Assembly: GCA_041687755.1 (NCBI GenBank)
Contig: JBDNJM010000079.1
Coordinates: 1-15,743 of the forward strand
Direction of reading: 5' to 3'
DNA length: 15,743 nucleotides
DNA from: JBDNJM01 sp041687755
GTDB taxonomy: Bacteria > Planctomycetota > UBA1135 > GCA-002686595
Under the pieces are notes generated by a model. It saw nothing but the letters and a program-made list of their open reading frames with translations, had not been told where the DNA came from and searched no databases. Shown here piece by piece: positions 1 through 7,260 of this stretch. The position numbers were made by a program, and so were the translations under genes. Position 1 is the first letter of the stretch; each line of letters opens with the position of its first letter.

Positions 1-453
1 CATGGATTTTAAGCACCCGCATTCTGGGGTCCTTGCCATGCGCAACCCAGCACGCCTGCTGAAACGGCTCCCCGGCCCCCTTGTTCGCCCGCTCCCTCAA
101 GAACTCGGCCCCAGGGCACCCACTAAAGAGGCAGGAGAGCCTCAAAGTGCCTCTTGATTGTCGTCGGCCCATCGCCCGAGGGCGCTGGCGCACAAGGCCA
201 GGGGGCGTAGCGCGCTGCCCAGGCGAAGTGGCCGTTCAATTGTCTTTGGCCCATCGCCTGGCGGCGCTGGCGCACGAGGCCGTGGGGGGAGAAGCGGGCT
301 GGAGTGCTGGGCGGCAGGCCTCTGGGCGGCGGTACGATCGGCTTGGGGCCCCAGAAGGCCTGGGCGGGAGCCATCCGTGCGGGCGGCGCGGGCGACCGTA
401 GGACGTACAATCGCCGGGAAGATCGGAGCCCCGCCGGGCGTCCAACCTTGCCC
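1..453. other. Gene-poor stretch upstream of gspK
   Basis: No reading frame here looks like a real protein. The open frames are rich in Arg, Ala, Gly and Pro and change character at the repeated segment, as shadow frames of high-GC DNA do. A short frame from position 2 to a stop at 155-157 could be the tail of a gene cut by the window edge, but its residues match nothing I recognise. The only clear structure is the 82-nt imperfect duplication annotated separately. A pyrimidine-rich stretch lies just before the gspK start. I see no convincing promoter or terminator. Confidence 0.5.
145..305. repeat. Imperfect tandem duplication, about 82-nt unit
   Basis: Two diverged copies sit side by side. 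The element GGCCCATCGCC occurs at 166 and again at 248, and GGCGCTGGCGCA at 181 and again at 263, both with an offset of 82. AAGTG precedes both copies, at 145 and 226, and ATTGTC lies just before GGCCCATCGCC in each. The shared blocks are near identical while the sequence between them has drifted, so this is an old duplication. It lies entirely in the non-coding stretch before gspK. Confidence 0.65.
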
Positions 454-2043
454 ATGCTGCTTCCCTCCAACGCCGTGCGGACCGCGACCTCGAGGTCCGG
501 GGCCGCGTTGATGATGTCGCTGCTGGTGCTCATGGTGCTTGTGCTGGTGGTCTGGCAGATCGGCATCAGCACCAGCACTCAGTATCAGGTCGCGCGCAAC
601 GACGTGGGCTTGACCCAGATCGACCTGGCGATCGAGTCCGCTCTGCTCGAGACCTTCGAACAGCTGCTCGCCGACGCCGAGGCCAGCGGGGCCGGCGGTG
701 AGGGCGCACCCTCCACAGCGGGGGGGCTCGGCGGGCTCGCGGGCGCTGCCGGCGGTGGCGAAGAGGACGGGGCCGGCGCGCAAGAGGCCGCGAGCGACTC
801 GCGCATGGACGAGTGGGCGCGCCCCCAGCGGACGGAGATCAACGGCGTCTCGATGCGGATTCTGATCCAGGACGAGAACTCCAAGTTCAACGTGCTGCAG
901 CTGCTCTCGGAGGACGACGACGAGGCCGAGAAGGCCTACCAGCGGCTGGTGCGCATCCTGGACCTGTTCCGCGAGGACACCGAGGTGGACCTTTCGAGCA
1001 GCGATGCCGATCGCATGGCGGACGCGGTGCGTGACCACCTGCGGCGGCGCCGCGATTCGATCTGGCCGCGCACGGAGCAGCTCACCGCAGACCCCGAGGA
1101 CGAGGAGACGGGTCTGCCGTTGACGGTCCGCGAATTCGTGGCCCTGGAGGGCTTCCGCCCAGAGCACTTCCGCGACTTCCGAACCGAAGACGATGAAGTC
1201 GTGCACTCGCTGGCTTCTTACCTGACGGTCAACAGCTCGCTGCAGACCTTCGCCGAAATGATGGCCACGCGCGAAGAGGTGGCGGGGGCCGAGGGCGTTG
1301 GTGGCGGTGGCGGCGCGAACGGGCGGGACAACATCGAGGACCAGGAAGCCGGCGGCGGTGGCGGAGGCCAGGATGACCCGCTCAAGGGCAACTCGGACGG
1401 AACGACTAGCGGTGGCGGTGCAGGCGGTGGAAACGGCCAGGTCGCCCAGACCGGAGCGGCCGGTGGCGCTGACGCGAGCATCGCGGGCGGCGCCAACTCT
1501 GGCTACGGGCTGCCCGGCGCGATCAATCTGAACACCGCTCCGCCCGTTGTGCTGAAGGCGCTGATGGACGACCGCGACGTCGACCCGCGCTTCTGGGATG
1601 CGGTGATCGAGTATCGCAACGAAGAGGTGGAGGAGGAGTCGATCGGCTTCGACGAGGACGAGGCTCCGGTCCTGGATGAGTTCGGCGAAGAGGTCGTCGA
1701 GACCAAGATCTTCGAGTCGCTCGACCAGCTGACGGAGTTCGAGGAGTACGACAACATCGAGACGGGCTTTCGGGCCGAGGTCGTCCAGCTGATCGGGACG
1801 ACCAGCGACGTGTTCTCGATCTACGTGACCGCGCGCATCGAGAGCGGGGGCGGCGGCGGCTTCCTCTCGGCGGCGGAGCAGGAGGAGCGCGAGGAGGGCG
1901 GCGGCGATCTGACCCGCACCGTGCGCTGCACGGTCTGGCGTCGTCAGGTCGATGAGGGCTGGGAAATCGTCCCGATCGAGCGCTGGGAGGTGCTCCCGTA
2001 CCGACCGTACGAGATCAAGGACTTCCCCGGCGAGGACCGTTGA
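454..2043 (+). CDS. gspK: GspK-like type II secretion minor pseudopilin
   Basis: A 529-residue protein resembling the minor pseudopilin GspK, which with GspI and GspJ caps the type II secretion pseudopilus in the inner membrane and periplasm. The N-terminus has a short basic leader ending in Arg-Ser-Gly16, then a hydrophobic helix (about 17-38), as in prepilin-peptidase substrates. As in other GspK proteins, no Glu is seen at mature position 5. The motif INLNTAP (357-363) followed by VVLKAL is the characteristic GspK segment. Two Gly-rich, probably disordered inserts (about 77-112 and 281-349) make it much longer than the usual 300-350 residues. The rest is strongly acidic. ATG 454 is chosen because it puts the leader just before the helix; the frame is open from further upstream. 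No other gsp genes are in the window. It overlaps hyuB by 4 nt. Confidence 0.78.
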   Translation: MLLPSNAVRTATSRSGAALMMSLLVLMVLVLVVWQIGISTSTQYQVARNDVGLTQIDLAIESALLETFEQLLADAEASGAGGEGAPSTAGGLGGLAGAAGGGEEDGAGAQEAASDSRMDEWARPQRTEINGVSMRILIQDENSKFNVLQLLSEDDDEAEKAYQRLVRILDLFREDTEVDLSSSDADRMADAVRDHLRRRRDSIWPRTEQLTADPEDEETGLPLTVREFVALEGFRPEHFRDFRTEDDEVVHSLASYLTVNSSLQTFAEMMATREEVAGAEGVGGGGGANGRDNIEDQEAGGGGGGQDDPLKGNSDGTTSGGGAGGGNGQVAQTGAAGGADASIAGGANSGYGLPGAINLNTAPPVVLKALMDDRDVDPRFWDAVIEYRNEEVEEESIGFDEDEAPVLDEFGEEVVETKIFESLDQLTEFEEYDNIETGFRAEVVQLIGTTSDVFSIYVTARIESGGGGGFLSAAEQEEREEGGGDLTRTVRCTVWRRQVDEGWEIVPIERWEVLPYRPYEIKDFPGEDR

Positions 2044-3632
2044 GCGGCCGCGGCTTTGACCCGCTGCGGATCGAGGTCTTTGCGCAGCTGTTCAGCGCGC
2101 TAGCCGAGGAGATGGGGGCCGCGCTCGAGCGCAGTGCCTTCTCGCCGAACATCGTCGAGCGGCGCGACTTCTCCTGCGCGGTGTTCGATAGCAATGGGCG
2201 CATGATCGGGCAGGCGGCCCACCTGCCGGTGCACCTGGGCTCTCAGCCGCGCTCGGTGGAGGCGGTGATCAAGCGCTACGGCGGGACGCTGGAGCCAGGC
2301 GACGCGGTCTTGCTCAACGATCCCTTCGCGGGTGGCACTCACCTGCCCGATCTGACCTTGGTGACGCCGGTCTTCCTCAGGCGCGCGGGCCGCGCGGACG
2401 GGCCGCAGCTGTTCGTTTGCAGCCGCGCGCACCACGCGGACATCGGCGGGCCCTATCCAGGCTCGATGGGGCCTGCGGAGGACATCCACTCGGAGGGCCT
2501 GCGGCTGCCGCCGATCCACCTCGTGCGCGCCGGCGAGATCGACACGGCTGTGTTGGACCTGGTGCTGGCGAACGCGCGCGTGCCGGACGAGCGGCGCGGC
2601 GACCTGTTGGCCCAGGTGGCGGCGGGTAGGCGCGGCGTGCTCAGCGCGGAACGGTTAGCGCAAGACCATGGCGTGTCCGCGGTGCTGGCGGCGGCGGCCG
2701 ATCAGATCGAGTGGACGCGGCGGCTCGCGGCGGCGGCGATCGAAGCGCTTCCGGACGGCCGCGTGCGCCAGGCGGATGCCCTGGAGCTGCCGGACGGAAG
2801 CTCCGTGCCCATCGTGCTGGAGCTGGAGGTCGCGGGGCCGCGGCTGTGCTTCGACTTCTCCGCCTCCGGGGACGCCGTCGCCGCGCCGTTCAACGCGCCG
2901 CGTCCGGTCGCCGAGGCGGCGGTGTTCTACGGCCTGCGGCTGCTGCTGCCGGAAGGGACGCCGACGAACGCTGGAGTGGTGGCGGACGTCGAGCTCGTGA
3001 CGCGCCCAGGCAGCGTTGTGGACGCGCGCTACCCCGCCGCGGTGGCCGCGGGCAACGTGGAGACGAGCCAGCGGCTGGTGGACGTGATTCTGCAGGCCCT
3101 GGGTCAGCTGCTGCCCGAGCGCGTGCCCGCCTGCAGCGCGGGCACGATGAGCAACCTGAGCTTCGGCTCAGGTCGAGGGGCTGCGCACGCGTTCACCCAC
3201 TACGAGACCCATGCGGGCGGGATCGGAGCGGGGCCCGGCGGCCCCGGCGCCAGCGGTATGCACGGGCACATGACGAACACCCGCAACACCCCGGTCGAGG
3301 CGGCGGAGCGGGCCTTGCCTGTGCGCCTGCTGGGGCTCGACCTGCGGCGCGGCTCGGGCGGCGCGGGGCGGCACGTCGGCGGCGACGGGATCCTGAAGAG
3401 GCTCCAGTTCCGCGAGCCGACGCGAGTCGGCTGGCTGGGGACGCGGGCGGCGTCCGGGCCGCCGGGTGCACGGGATGGTGCGGCGGGGGAGCCGGGCTCG
3501 GCTCGCGTGCGCGAGCGGGCGGGCGGACGGGCGCGGCGGCTACCGGGCGGCGCCAGCGTGGAGCTGCCGGCGGGCGGCGTGCTCGAGATTCGGACGCCGG
3601 GCGGAGGGGGCTACGGGCGACCGCGGGCCTAG
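2040..3632 (+). CDS. hyuB: Hydantoinase B / oxoprolinase B-subunit family protein
   Basis: A 530-residue protein of the HyuB family. In N-methylhydantoinase, 5-oxoprolinase and acetone carboxylase systems this subunit works with an ATP-using HyuA to open or carboxylate small substrates. Family segments are in order: ERRDFSCAVFD (40-50), LNDPFAGGTHLPD (92-104), RAHHADIGG (129-137), then GNVETSQR, the MTNTRNTPVEA segment near residue 420, GGAGRHVGGDGI, and a C-terminal TPGGGGYG. Length matches bacterial HyuB. The segment that in homologues usually reads roughly PWGLxGGxPG is degenerate here (PPGARDGAAGEPG), without a visible frameshift. The start is TTG 2040, inside the gspK stop (TTGA), which suggests translational coupling. 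GAGGA lies just upstream. No hyuA gene is present, so the substrate cannot be stated. Confidence 0.85.
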   Translation: MSGRGFDPLRIEVFAQLFSALAEEMGAALERSAFSPNIVERRDFSCAVFDSNGRMIGQAAHLPVHLGSQPRSVEAVIKRYGGTLEPGDAVLLNDPFAGGTHLPDLTLVTPVFLRRAGRADGPQLFVCSRAHHADIGGPYPGSMGPAEDIHSEGLRLPPIHLVRAGEIDTAVLDLVLANARVPDERRGDLLAQVAAGRRGVLSAERLAQDHGVSAVLAAAADQIEWTRRLAAAAIEALPDGRVRQADALELPDGSSVPIVLELEVAGPRLCFDFSASGDAVAAPFNAPRPVAEAAVFYGLRLLLPEGTPTNAGVVADVELVTRPGSVVDARYPAAVAAGNVETSQRLVDVILQALGQLLPERVPACSAGTMSNLSFGSGRGAAHAFTHYETHAGGIGAGPGGPGASGMHGHMTNTRNTPVEAAERALPVRLLGLDLRRGSGGAGRHVGGDGILKRLQFREPTRVGWLGTRAASGPPGARDGAAGEPGSARVRERAGGRARRLPGGASVELPAGGVLEIRTPGGGGYGRPRA

Positions 3633-3789
3633 CGCGGACTGCGACCAGGCTGTATCGAGTTCGCACCCAACCGACGGCCCTTGGCGGCCTCTTCGCCCTC
3701 AGGAGCACTTCGTGCGCGCAAGGTACGCCAAGGGACGAAGTTGGCTACAACCTCCACACAGCCTGGTGAATGCTCCGGGCTGGGGCGCC

Positions 3790-3817
3790 TCGGGGCCCCT
3801 CGGGCCCCGATTTCTGT
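3790..3817 (+). terminator. Possible intrinsic terminator after hyuB
   Basis: A perfect 9-bp stem, TCGGGGCCC at 3790-3798 and GGGCCCCGA at 3802-3810, encloses a 3-nt loop and is followed by TTTCTGT. The T-run is short and interrupted, so efficiency is uncertain. It lies 157 nt after the hyuB stop and before purA, a sensible place to end the upstream unit. Confidence 0.4.
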
Positions 3818-3866
3818 CGGGCAACGCCGGACTCTGAAGAGGGAGCGGGTCGCCCTCGGAATCCGC

Positions 3867-3895
3867 TTGGACTCGCCTCTCCAGCTCTCGACAAT
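3867..3895 (+). promoter_or_regulatory. Weak candidate sigma-70 promoter for purA
   Basis: TTGGAC (3867-3872) and GACAAT (3890-3895) are separated by 17 nt, about 75 nt before the purA start. Only three of six bases match the -35 consensus and four of six the -10, so this is suggestive. The position between the hairpin at 3790 and purA fits a new transcription start. Confidence 0.25.
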
Positions 3896-3971
3896 ACCGC
3901 GCCTTTTCGCGGGCTGGACGTCCGCGGATTCCGTCCCCCCCCCTCTGAAGCTCCCCACCCCCGTCCGACCC

Positions 3972-5279
3972 ATGCCTTCCCTCAGTCTGTTCGGTGCCCA
4001 GTGGGGCGACGAAGGCAAGGGCAAGATCATCGACAGCCTCGCGCCCGAAGTCGATTTCGTCGTCCGCTACCAGGGCGGCGCGAACGCGGGCCACACGGTG
4101 ATCGTCGACGGCACGAAGTACGTGCTGCACCTGATCCCCTCCGGCGTTTTGCATCCAGGCAAGGTGAACGTCATCGGCAACGGCGTAGCGCTCGACCCGA
4201 TCGCGCTGCTCACCGAAATCGAGGAGCTGCACGCCGCCGGGATTCACGTGGGCCCCGACAACCTGCGCTTGTCGGCGCGGGCGCACGTGCTGTTCGACCA
4301 TCACCGCGGATTCGATGCGCTCACGGAGCGTCTGCGGGGCGACGCGAAGATCGGCACGACCGGGCGCGGCATCGGGCCCTGTTACGCCGACAAGGCCTCG
4401 CGCAGCGGGCTGCGCGTTGCAGACCTGCTGGACGAGCGTCGGCTGGGAGTTGCGCTGGCGGGCGCCCTCGCCGAGAAGAACGCAGTACGCGAGAAGGTTC
4501 ACGGGGAGCCGCCGCTGTACCTGGACGGTCAGCTGGCCGTCGCGCGGGAGCTCGGCGCGCGCCTCGCCCCGTTCGTGGGCGACACCGGGGCGGAGGTTCG
4601 CGACGCGTTCGCCGCGGGCAAGACCGTGCTGTTCGAGGCGGCCCAGGGGGTGATGCTCGACATCGACCACGGGACCTACCCGTACGTGACCTCCTCCAGC
4701 ACGGGAGTCAACGGGATCCCTTCGGGGGCCGGCTTCCCCGCCCGCCACCTGGAGTCGGCGCTGGGCATAGCGAAGGCCTACTGCACGCGCGTGGGGGAGG
4801 GGCCCTTCCCGAGCGAGGAGCTCGGGCCCCTCGGCGAGCAGCTGCGCGCCGCCGGGGGCGAGTTCGGGGCGACCACGGGGCGGCCCCGACGCTGCGGGTG
4901 GCTGGACGCGGTCGCGCTGCGCTACGCCCTGGAGCTGAACGGCGCCGAGGGCTGGATTCTGACCAAGCTCGACGTCCTCAGCGGGCTGGCCGAGATCCCC
5001 GTCGGCGTCGCCTACCGGGCCGACGGCCAGACTTTTCGGCGTTTCCCCGCGCATCTCGCCCAGCTGGAGGGCGTGGAGGTCGAGTACGATCGACGTCCGG
5101 GCTGGTCCGGCGACCTCAGCGCTGTCCGGCACTTCGACGACCTGCCCCAGGAGGCCCAGAACTACGTGGCCTGGCTGGAGCAGGAGGTCGGGGCGCCGAT
5201 CTCGATGATCTCCGTCGGGCCCTCCCGCGAACAGCTGATCCCGCGCAGGCCGGGCTCGACCCCGCTCAGCGGGAGCTGA
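3972..5279 (+). CDS. purA: Adenylosuccinate synthetase
   Basis: PurA joins IMP and aspartate using GTP to form adenylosuccinate, the committed step to AMP in the cytoplasm. The 435-residue product is the normal family length. The N-terminus carries GAQWGDEGKGK (8-18) with the catalytic Asp13, and GGANAGHTV with the catalytic His41, at the same numbers as in the E. coli enzyme. Further family segments follow: GTTGRGIGPCYADK (from 128), TSSSTGVNGIPSGAG, CTRVGEGPFPSE, TTGRPRRCGWLD, LTKLDVLSGL, and a C-terminal SVGPSREQ. ATG 3972 gives the canonical N-terminus; upstream in-frame codons would add unrelated residues. The 40 nt before the start are very C-rich with no Shine-Dalgarno motif. It stands alone, with 339 nt before it and 184 nt after it. 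Confidence 0.97.
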   Translation: MPSLSLFGAQWGDEGKGKIIDSLAPEVDFVVRYQGGANAGHTVIVDGTKYVLHLIPSGVLHPGKVNVIGNGVALDPIALLTEIEELHAAGIHVGPDNLRLSARAHVLFDHHRGFDALTERLRGDAKIGTTGRGIGPCYADKASRSGLRVADLLDERRLGVALAGALAEKNAVREKVHGEPPLYLDGQLAVARELGARLAPFVGDTGAEVRDAFAAGKTVLFEAAQGVMLDIDHGTYPYVTSSSTGVNGIPSGAGFPARHLESALGIAKAYCTRVGEGPFPSEELGPLGEQLRAAGGEFGATTGRPRRCGWLDAVALRYALELNGAEGWILTKLDVLSGLAEIPVGVAYRADGQTFRRFPAHLAQLEGVEVEYDRRPGWSGDLSAVRHFDDLPQEAQNYVAWLEQEVGAPISMISVGPSREQLIPRRPGSTPLSGS

Positions 5280-5367
5280 GGCTGTCTCTGAAGGCGCAGC
5301 CCTCCCCCTCAGGGGGCGGCCGCGCGAAAGGCATTAGGCTGATCGCGGCCTGCACTCGATGATGACC

Positions 5368-5379
5368 GCAGGGCCCTGC
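5368..5379. other. 12-bp palindrome between purA and uppS
   Basis: GCAGGGCCCTGC is a perfect palindrome in the 184-nt gap after purA. It has no loop and no T-run, so it is a poor terminator; it could be a protein-binding site or chance in GC-rich DNA. The rest of the gap is C-rich leader sequence before uppS. Confidence 0.25.
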
Positions 5380-5463
5380 CCGGACCCCCGGTAGGCTTCC
5401 CTAACGCCCCGGTCCCCCTTCCCGACCCTCGGCTTCCCAGCCGCTGTCTCCGACCCCCCAGTC

Positions 5464-6246
5464 ATGCCCCGTCCGATCCCTGAGCGACCCGACATCGGCG
5501 GTGCCTACCCCGAGCACGTCGCCGTGATCATGGACGGCAACGGACGCTGGGCCCAGCAGCTCGGAGTGCGGCGCGCTTTCGGACACCGGCGCGGTGCGCG
5601 CGCAGTGCGCGAGATTACGACAAACTGCGCGGAGCTGGGCCTGGGCAGCCTGACGCTCTACGCGTTCTCGAGCGAGAACTGGAAGCGCCCCCAGCGCGAG
5701 GTCAAGTACCTCATGCGGCTGCTGCGCCGGTATCTGATCGACGAGCGCGCGACGCTGATGCGCAACGGGGTCCGCCTGCAGGCCATCGGACACACGGAAG
5801 AGCTGCCGGCCGACGTGCTGGCGGAGTTGCACGAGACGGAGCGCCTGACGGGCGAAAACGAGGGGCTCGTGCTGCGCCTCGCGCTCTGCTACGGCGCGCG
5901 CACCGAGCTGGCGGATGCCACCCGCGCGATCGCGGAGGATGCCCGCAGCGGCGTCTTGGATCCGGCGAACATCGACGAGTCGACCCTGCGCCAGTACCTG
6001 TACGATCCAGTAACGCCCGATCCCGACCTGCTGATTCGCACGGCGGGAGAGCGGCGACTGTCGAACTTTCTCCTGTGGCAAATCAGCTACGCCGAATTCC
6101 ATGTGGCCCAGGTGTGTTGGCCCGAGTTCGAGGCGAGTCATCTGATGGAAGCGTTCCGCGACTACGCGTGCCGTACGCGCACCTACGGCGGCCTGTCCGC
6201 CGATCCTGCGGCCGAGCGCGCCCGCGCGGCGGGCAACACTCCGTGA
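5464..6246 (+). CDS. uppS: Isoprenyl transferase (undecaprenyl diphosphate synthase)
   Basis: A cis-prenyltransferase that condenses isopentenyl diphosphate units onto farnesyl diphosphate to make undecaprenyl diphosphate, the lipid carrier for peptidoglycan and surface polysaccharides. The 260-residue length is typical. The signature HVAVIMDGNGRWA (18-30) contains the catalytic Asp24. SSENWKRP (69-76) and RTAGERRLSNFLLWQ (192-206) are the other hallmark segments for diphosphate binding and catalysis. ATG 5464 places MDGNGRW at the expected position; the leader is C-rich with no Shine-Dalgarno motif. cdsA follows after 6 nt, the widespread uppS-cdsA pair, so the two are probably co-transcribed. 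Confidence 0.96.
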   Translation: MPRPIPERPDIGGAYPEHVAVIMDGNGRWAQQLGVRRAFGHRRGARAVREITTNCAELGLGSLTLYAFSSENWKRPQREVKYLMRLLRRYLIDERATLMRNGVRLQAIGHTEELPADVLAELHETERLTGENEGLVLRLALCYGARTELADATRAIAEDARSGVLDPANIDESTLRQYLYDPVTPDPDLLIRTAGERRLSNFLLWQISYAEFHVAQVCWPEFEASHLMEAFRDYACRTRTYGGLSADPAAERARAAGNTP

Positions 6247-6252
6247 GGCAGC

Positions 6253-7206
6253 TTGGCTGACGAGCCGAACCTGGCCGACGCAGGGGAGCCGATCGCGGCG
6301 CCCGCGAACGATCCCTCGCGGCGCTCCAAGATCCTGCGACGCACGCGCGTCGGCGGCACCTTGGTCGCGGTGCTTGTGGGTCTGTTCTGGCTGGTGGCCC
6401 TGACGGACAACCCCTGGTTGGTCTGGGGGCTCGGCGCGCTGCTGGGCCTGGGCGCCACGGTTGAAGCCGGCCGGATGCTGCGCGAGCGCTCTTCGACCGC
6501 GCCGGTGGTGTTGATGGCGGGGATGATCGCGGCGCTGGCCGTCTCCGCGCTGCACGTCGCGGGGCACCGGCCCACGGGCGTGGACGACTGGCTCTGGACG
6601 GCGCTCGCCGCGGGTCTGGTGGCCGGCGGTGCGGCCCTGGCGCTCGGGCAGCGCTCCGCTGGGGCAGGCTCCAAAGGTTCGGGCTCGACGGATTCTAGCT
6701 CAACTGGGCTGGCGCCCCAGCGCGCGGCACTGCTGGCCGCCTGGATCGGGCCGCCGCTGCCGCTGCTCGCCATCGCCTATCTCGAGCTGGAGCTTGACGG
6801 CCTGATCGCCCTAGTCGTCCTGAGCAAGATCGGGGACATCGCGGGGTACTACGCCGGCAACGCGCTCGGCAAGCAGCACCCGTTCCCGCGCCTCTCGCCG
6901 GGCAAGACGACCGAGGGCTGCACGGCGAGCTTCGTCTGCGGGGTCCTCGCGGCCGCTGCGCTGGCCGCCACCGGGGTCCTGGAGCTGGGCCTGCTGCCGG
7001 CGCTGGCGTTCGGAGCGGCCATCAACCTCGCTTCTCAAGCGGGGGACCTCGCCGAGAGCGCGCTGAAGCGTGCGACCGGCTTTAAGGACTCGGGCACCTG
7101 GTTCGGACCCTCGGGAGGGTTCCTGGACCTGACCGACAGCCTGCTCTTCTCCGTGCCCGTGGGGCTGCTGGCCCTCGCTTTGATCGGTAGCCCGACCGGC
7201 TCCTGA
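6253..7206 (+). CDS. cdsA: Phosphatidate cytidylyltransferase
   Basis: CdsA makes CDP-diacylglycerol from phosphatidate and CTP in the inner membrane, the branch point to phospholipids. The 317-residue protein has several hydrophobic segments and a C-terminal signature at about 269-296: SALKR, then K278-D279, then a GPSGGFLDLTDS block. The usual signature reads roughly HGGxxDRxD. Here Ser287 replaces the His and Leu293 the Arg, while the Asp residues 279, 292 and 295 are kept. A low-complexity Gly/Ser/Thr insert lies at about 136-160. The start is TTG 6253, 6 nt after uppS, with a weak GAGG formed by the uppS stop region. The family is secure, but the altered signature deserves note. Confidence 0.9.
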   Translation: MADEPNLADAGEPIAAPANDPSRRSKILRRTRVGGTLVAVLVGLFWLVALTDNPWLVWGLGALLGLGATVEAGRMLRERSSTAPVVLMAGMIAALAVSALHVAGHRPTGVDDWLWTALAAGLVAGGAALALGQRSAGAGSKGSGSTDSSSTGLAPQRAALLAAWIGPPLPLLAIAYLELELDGLIALVVLSKIGDIAGYYAGNALGKQHPFPRLSPGKTTEGCTASFVCGVLAAAALAATGVLELGLLPALAFGAAINLASQAGDLAESALKRATGFKDSGTWFGPSGGFLDLTDSLLFSVPVGLLALALIGSPTGS

Positions 7207-7260
7207 TCCCGCTCCCACGCCCGCTCCGCACACAAACTCCGAACCCCACCTCAGCACCCC

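Noticed and set aside
2..157. 52-codon plus-strand frame at the left edge
   Set aside because: It might be the end of a truncated upstream gene, but it shows no recognisable motif and cannot be supported from this window.
142..1206. Minus-strand frame of 354 codons covering the gspK start and upstream region
   Set aside because: It overlaps the coding strand of gspK and reads through both copies of the 82-nt repeat; composition is typical of a shadow frame.
3400..3540. Possible frameshift in the C-terminal part of hyuB
   Set aside because: The annotated frame still aligns with the family (GPPGA, GEPG, then TPGGGGYG), and the other two frames give no better match.
3699..5132. Long minus-strand open frame (477 codons) opposite purA
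   Set aside because: It is the antisense shadow of a clear purA gene in high-GC DNA; its translation is Arg/Gly/Ala-rich with no family features.
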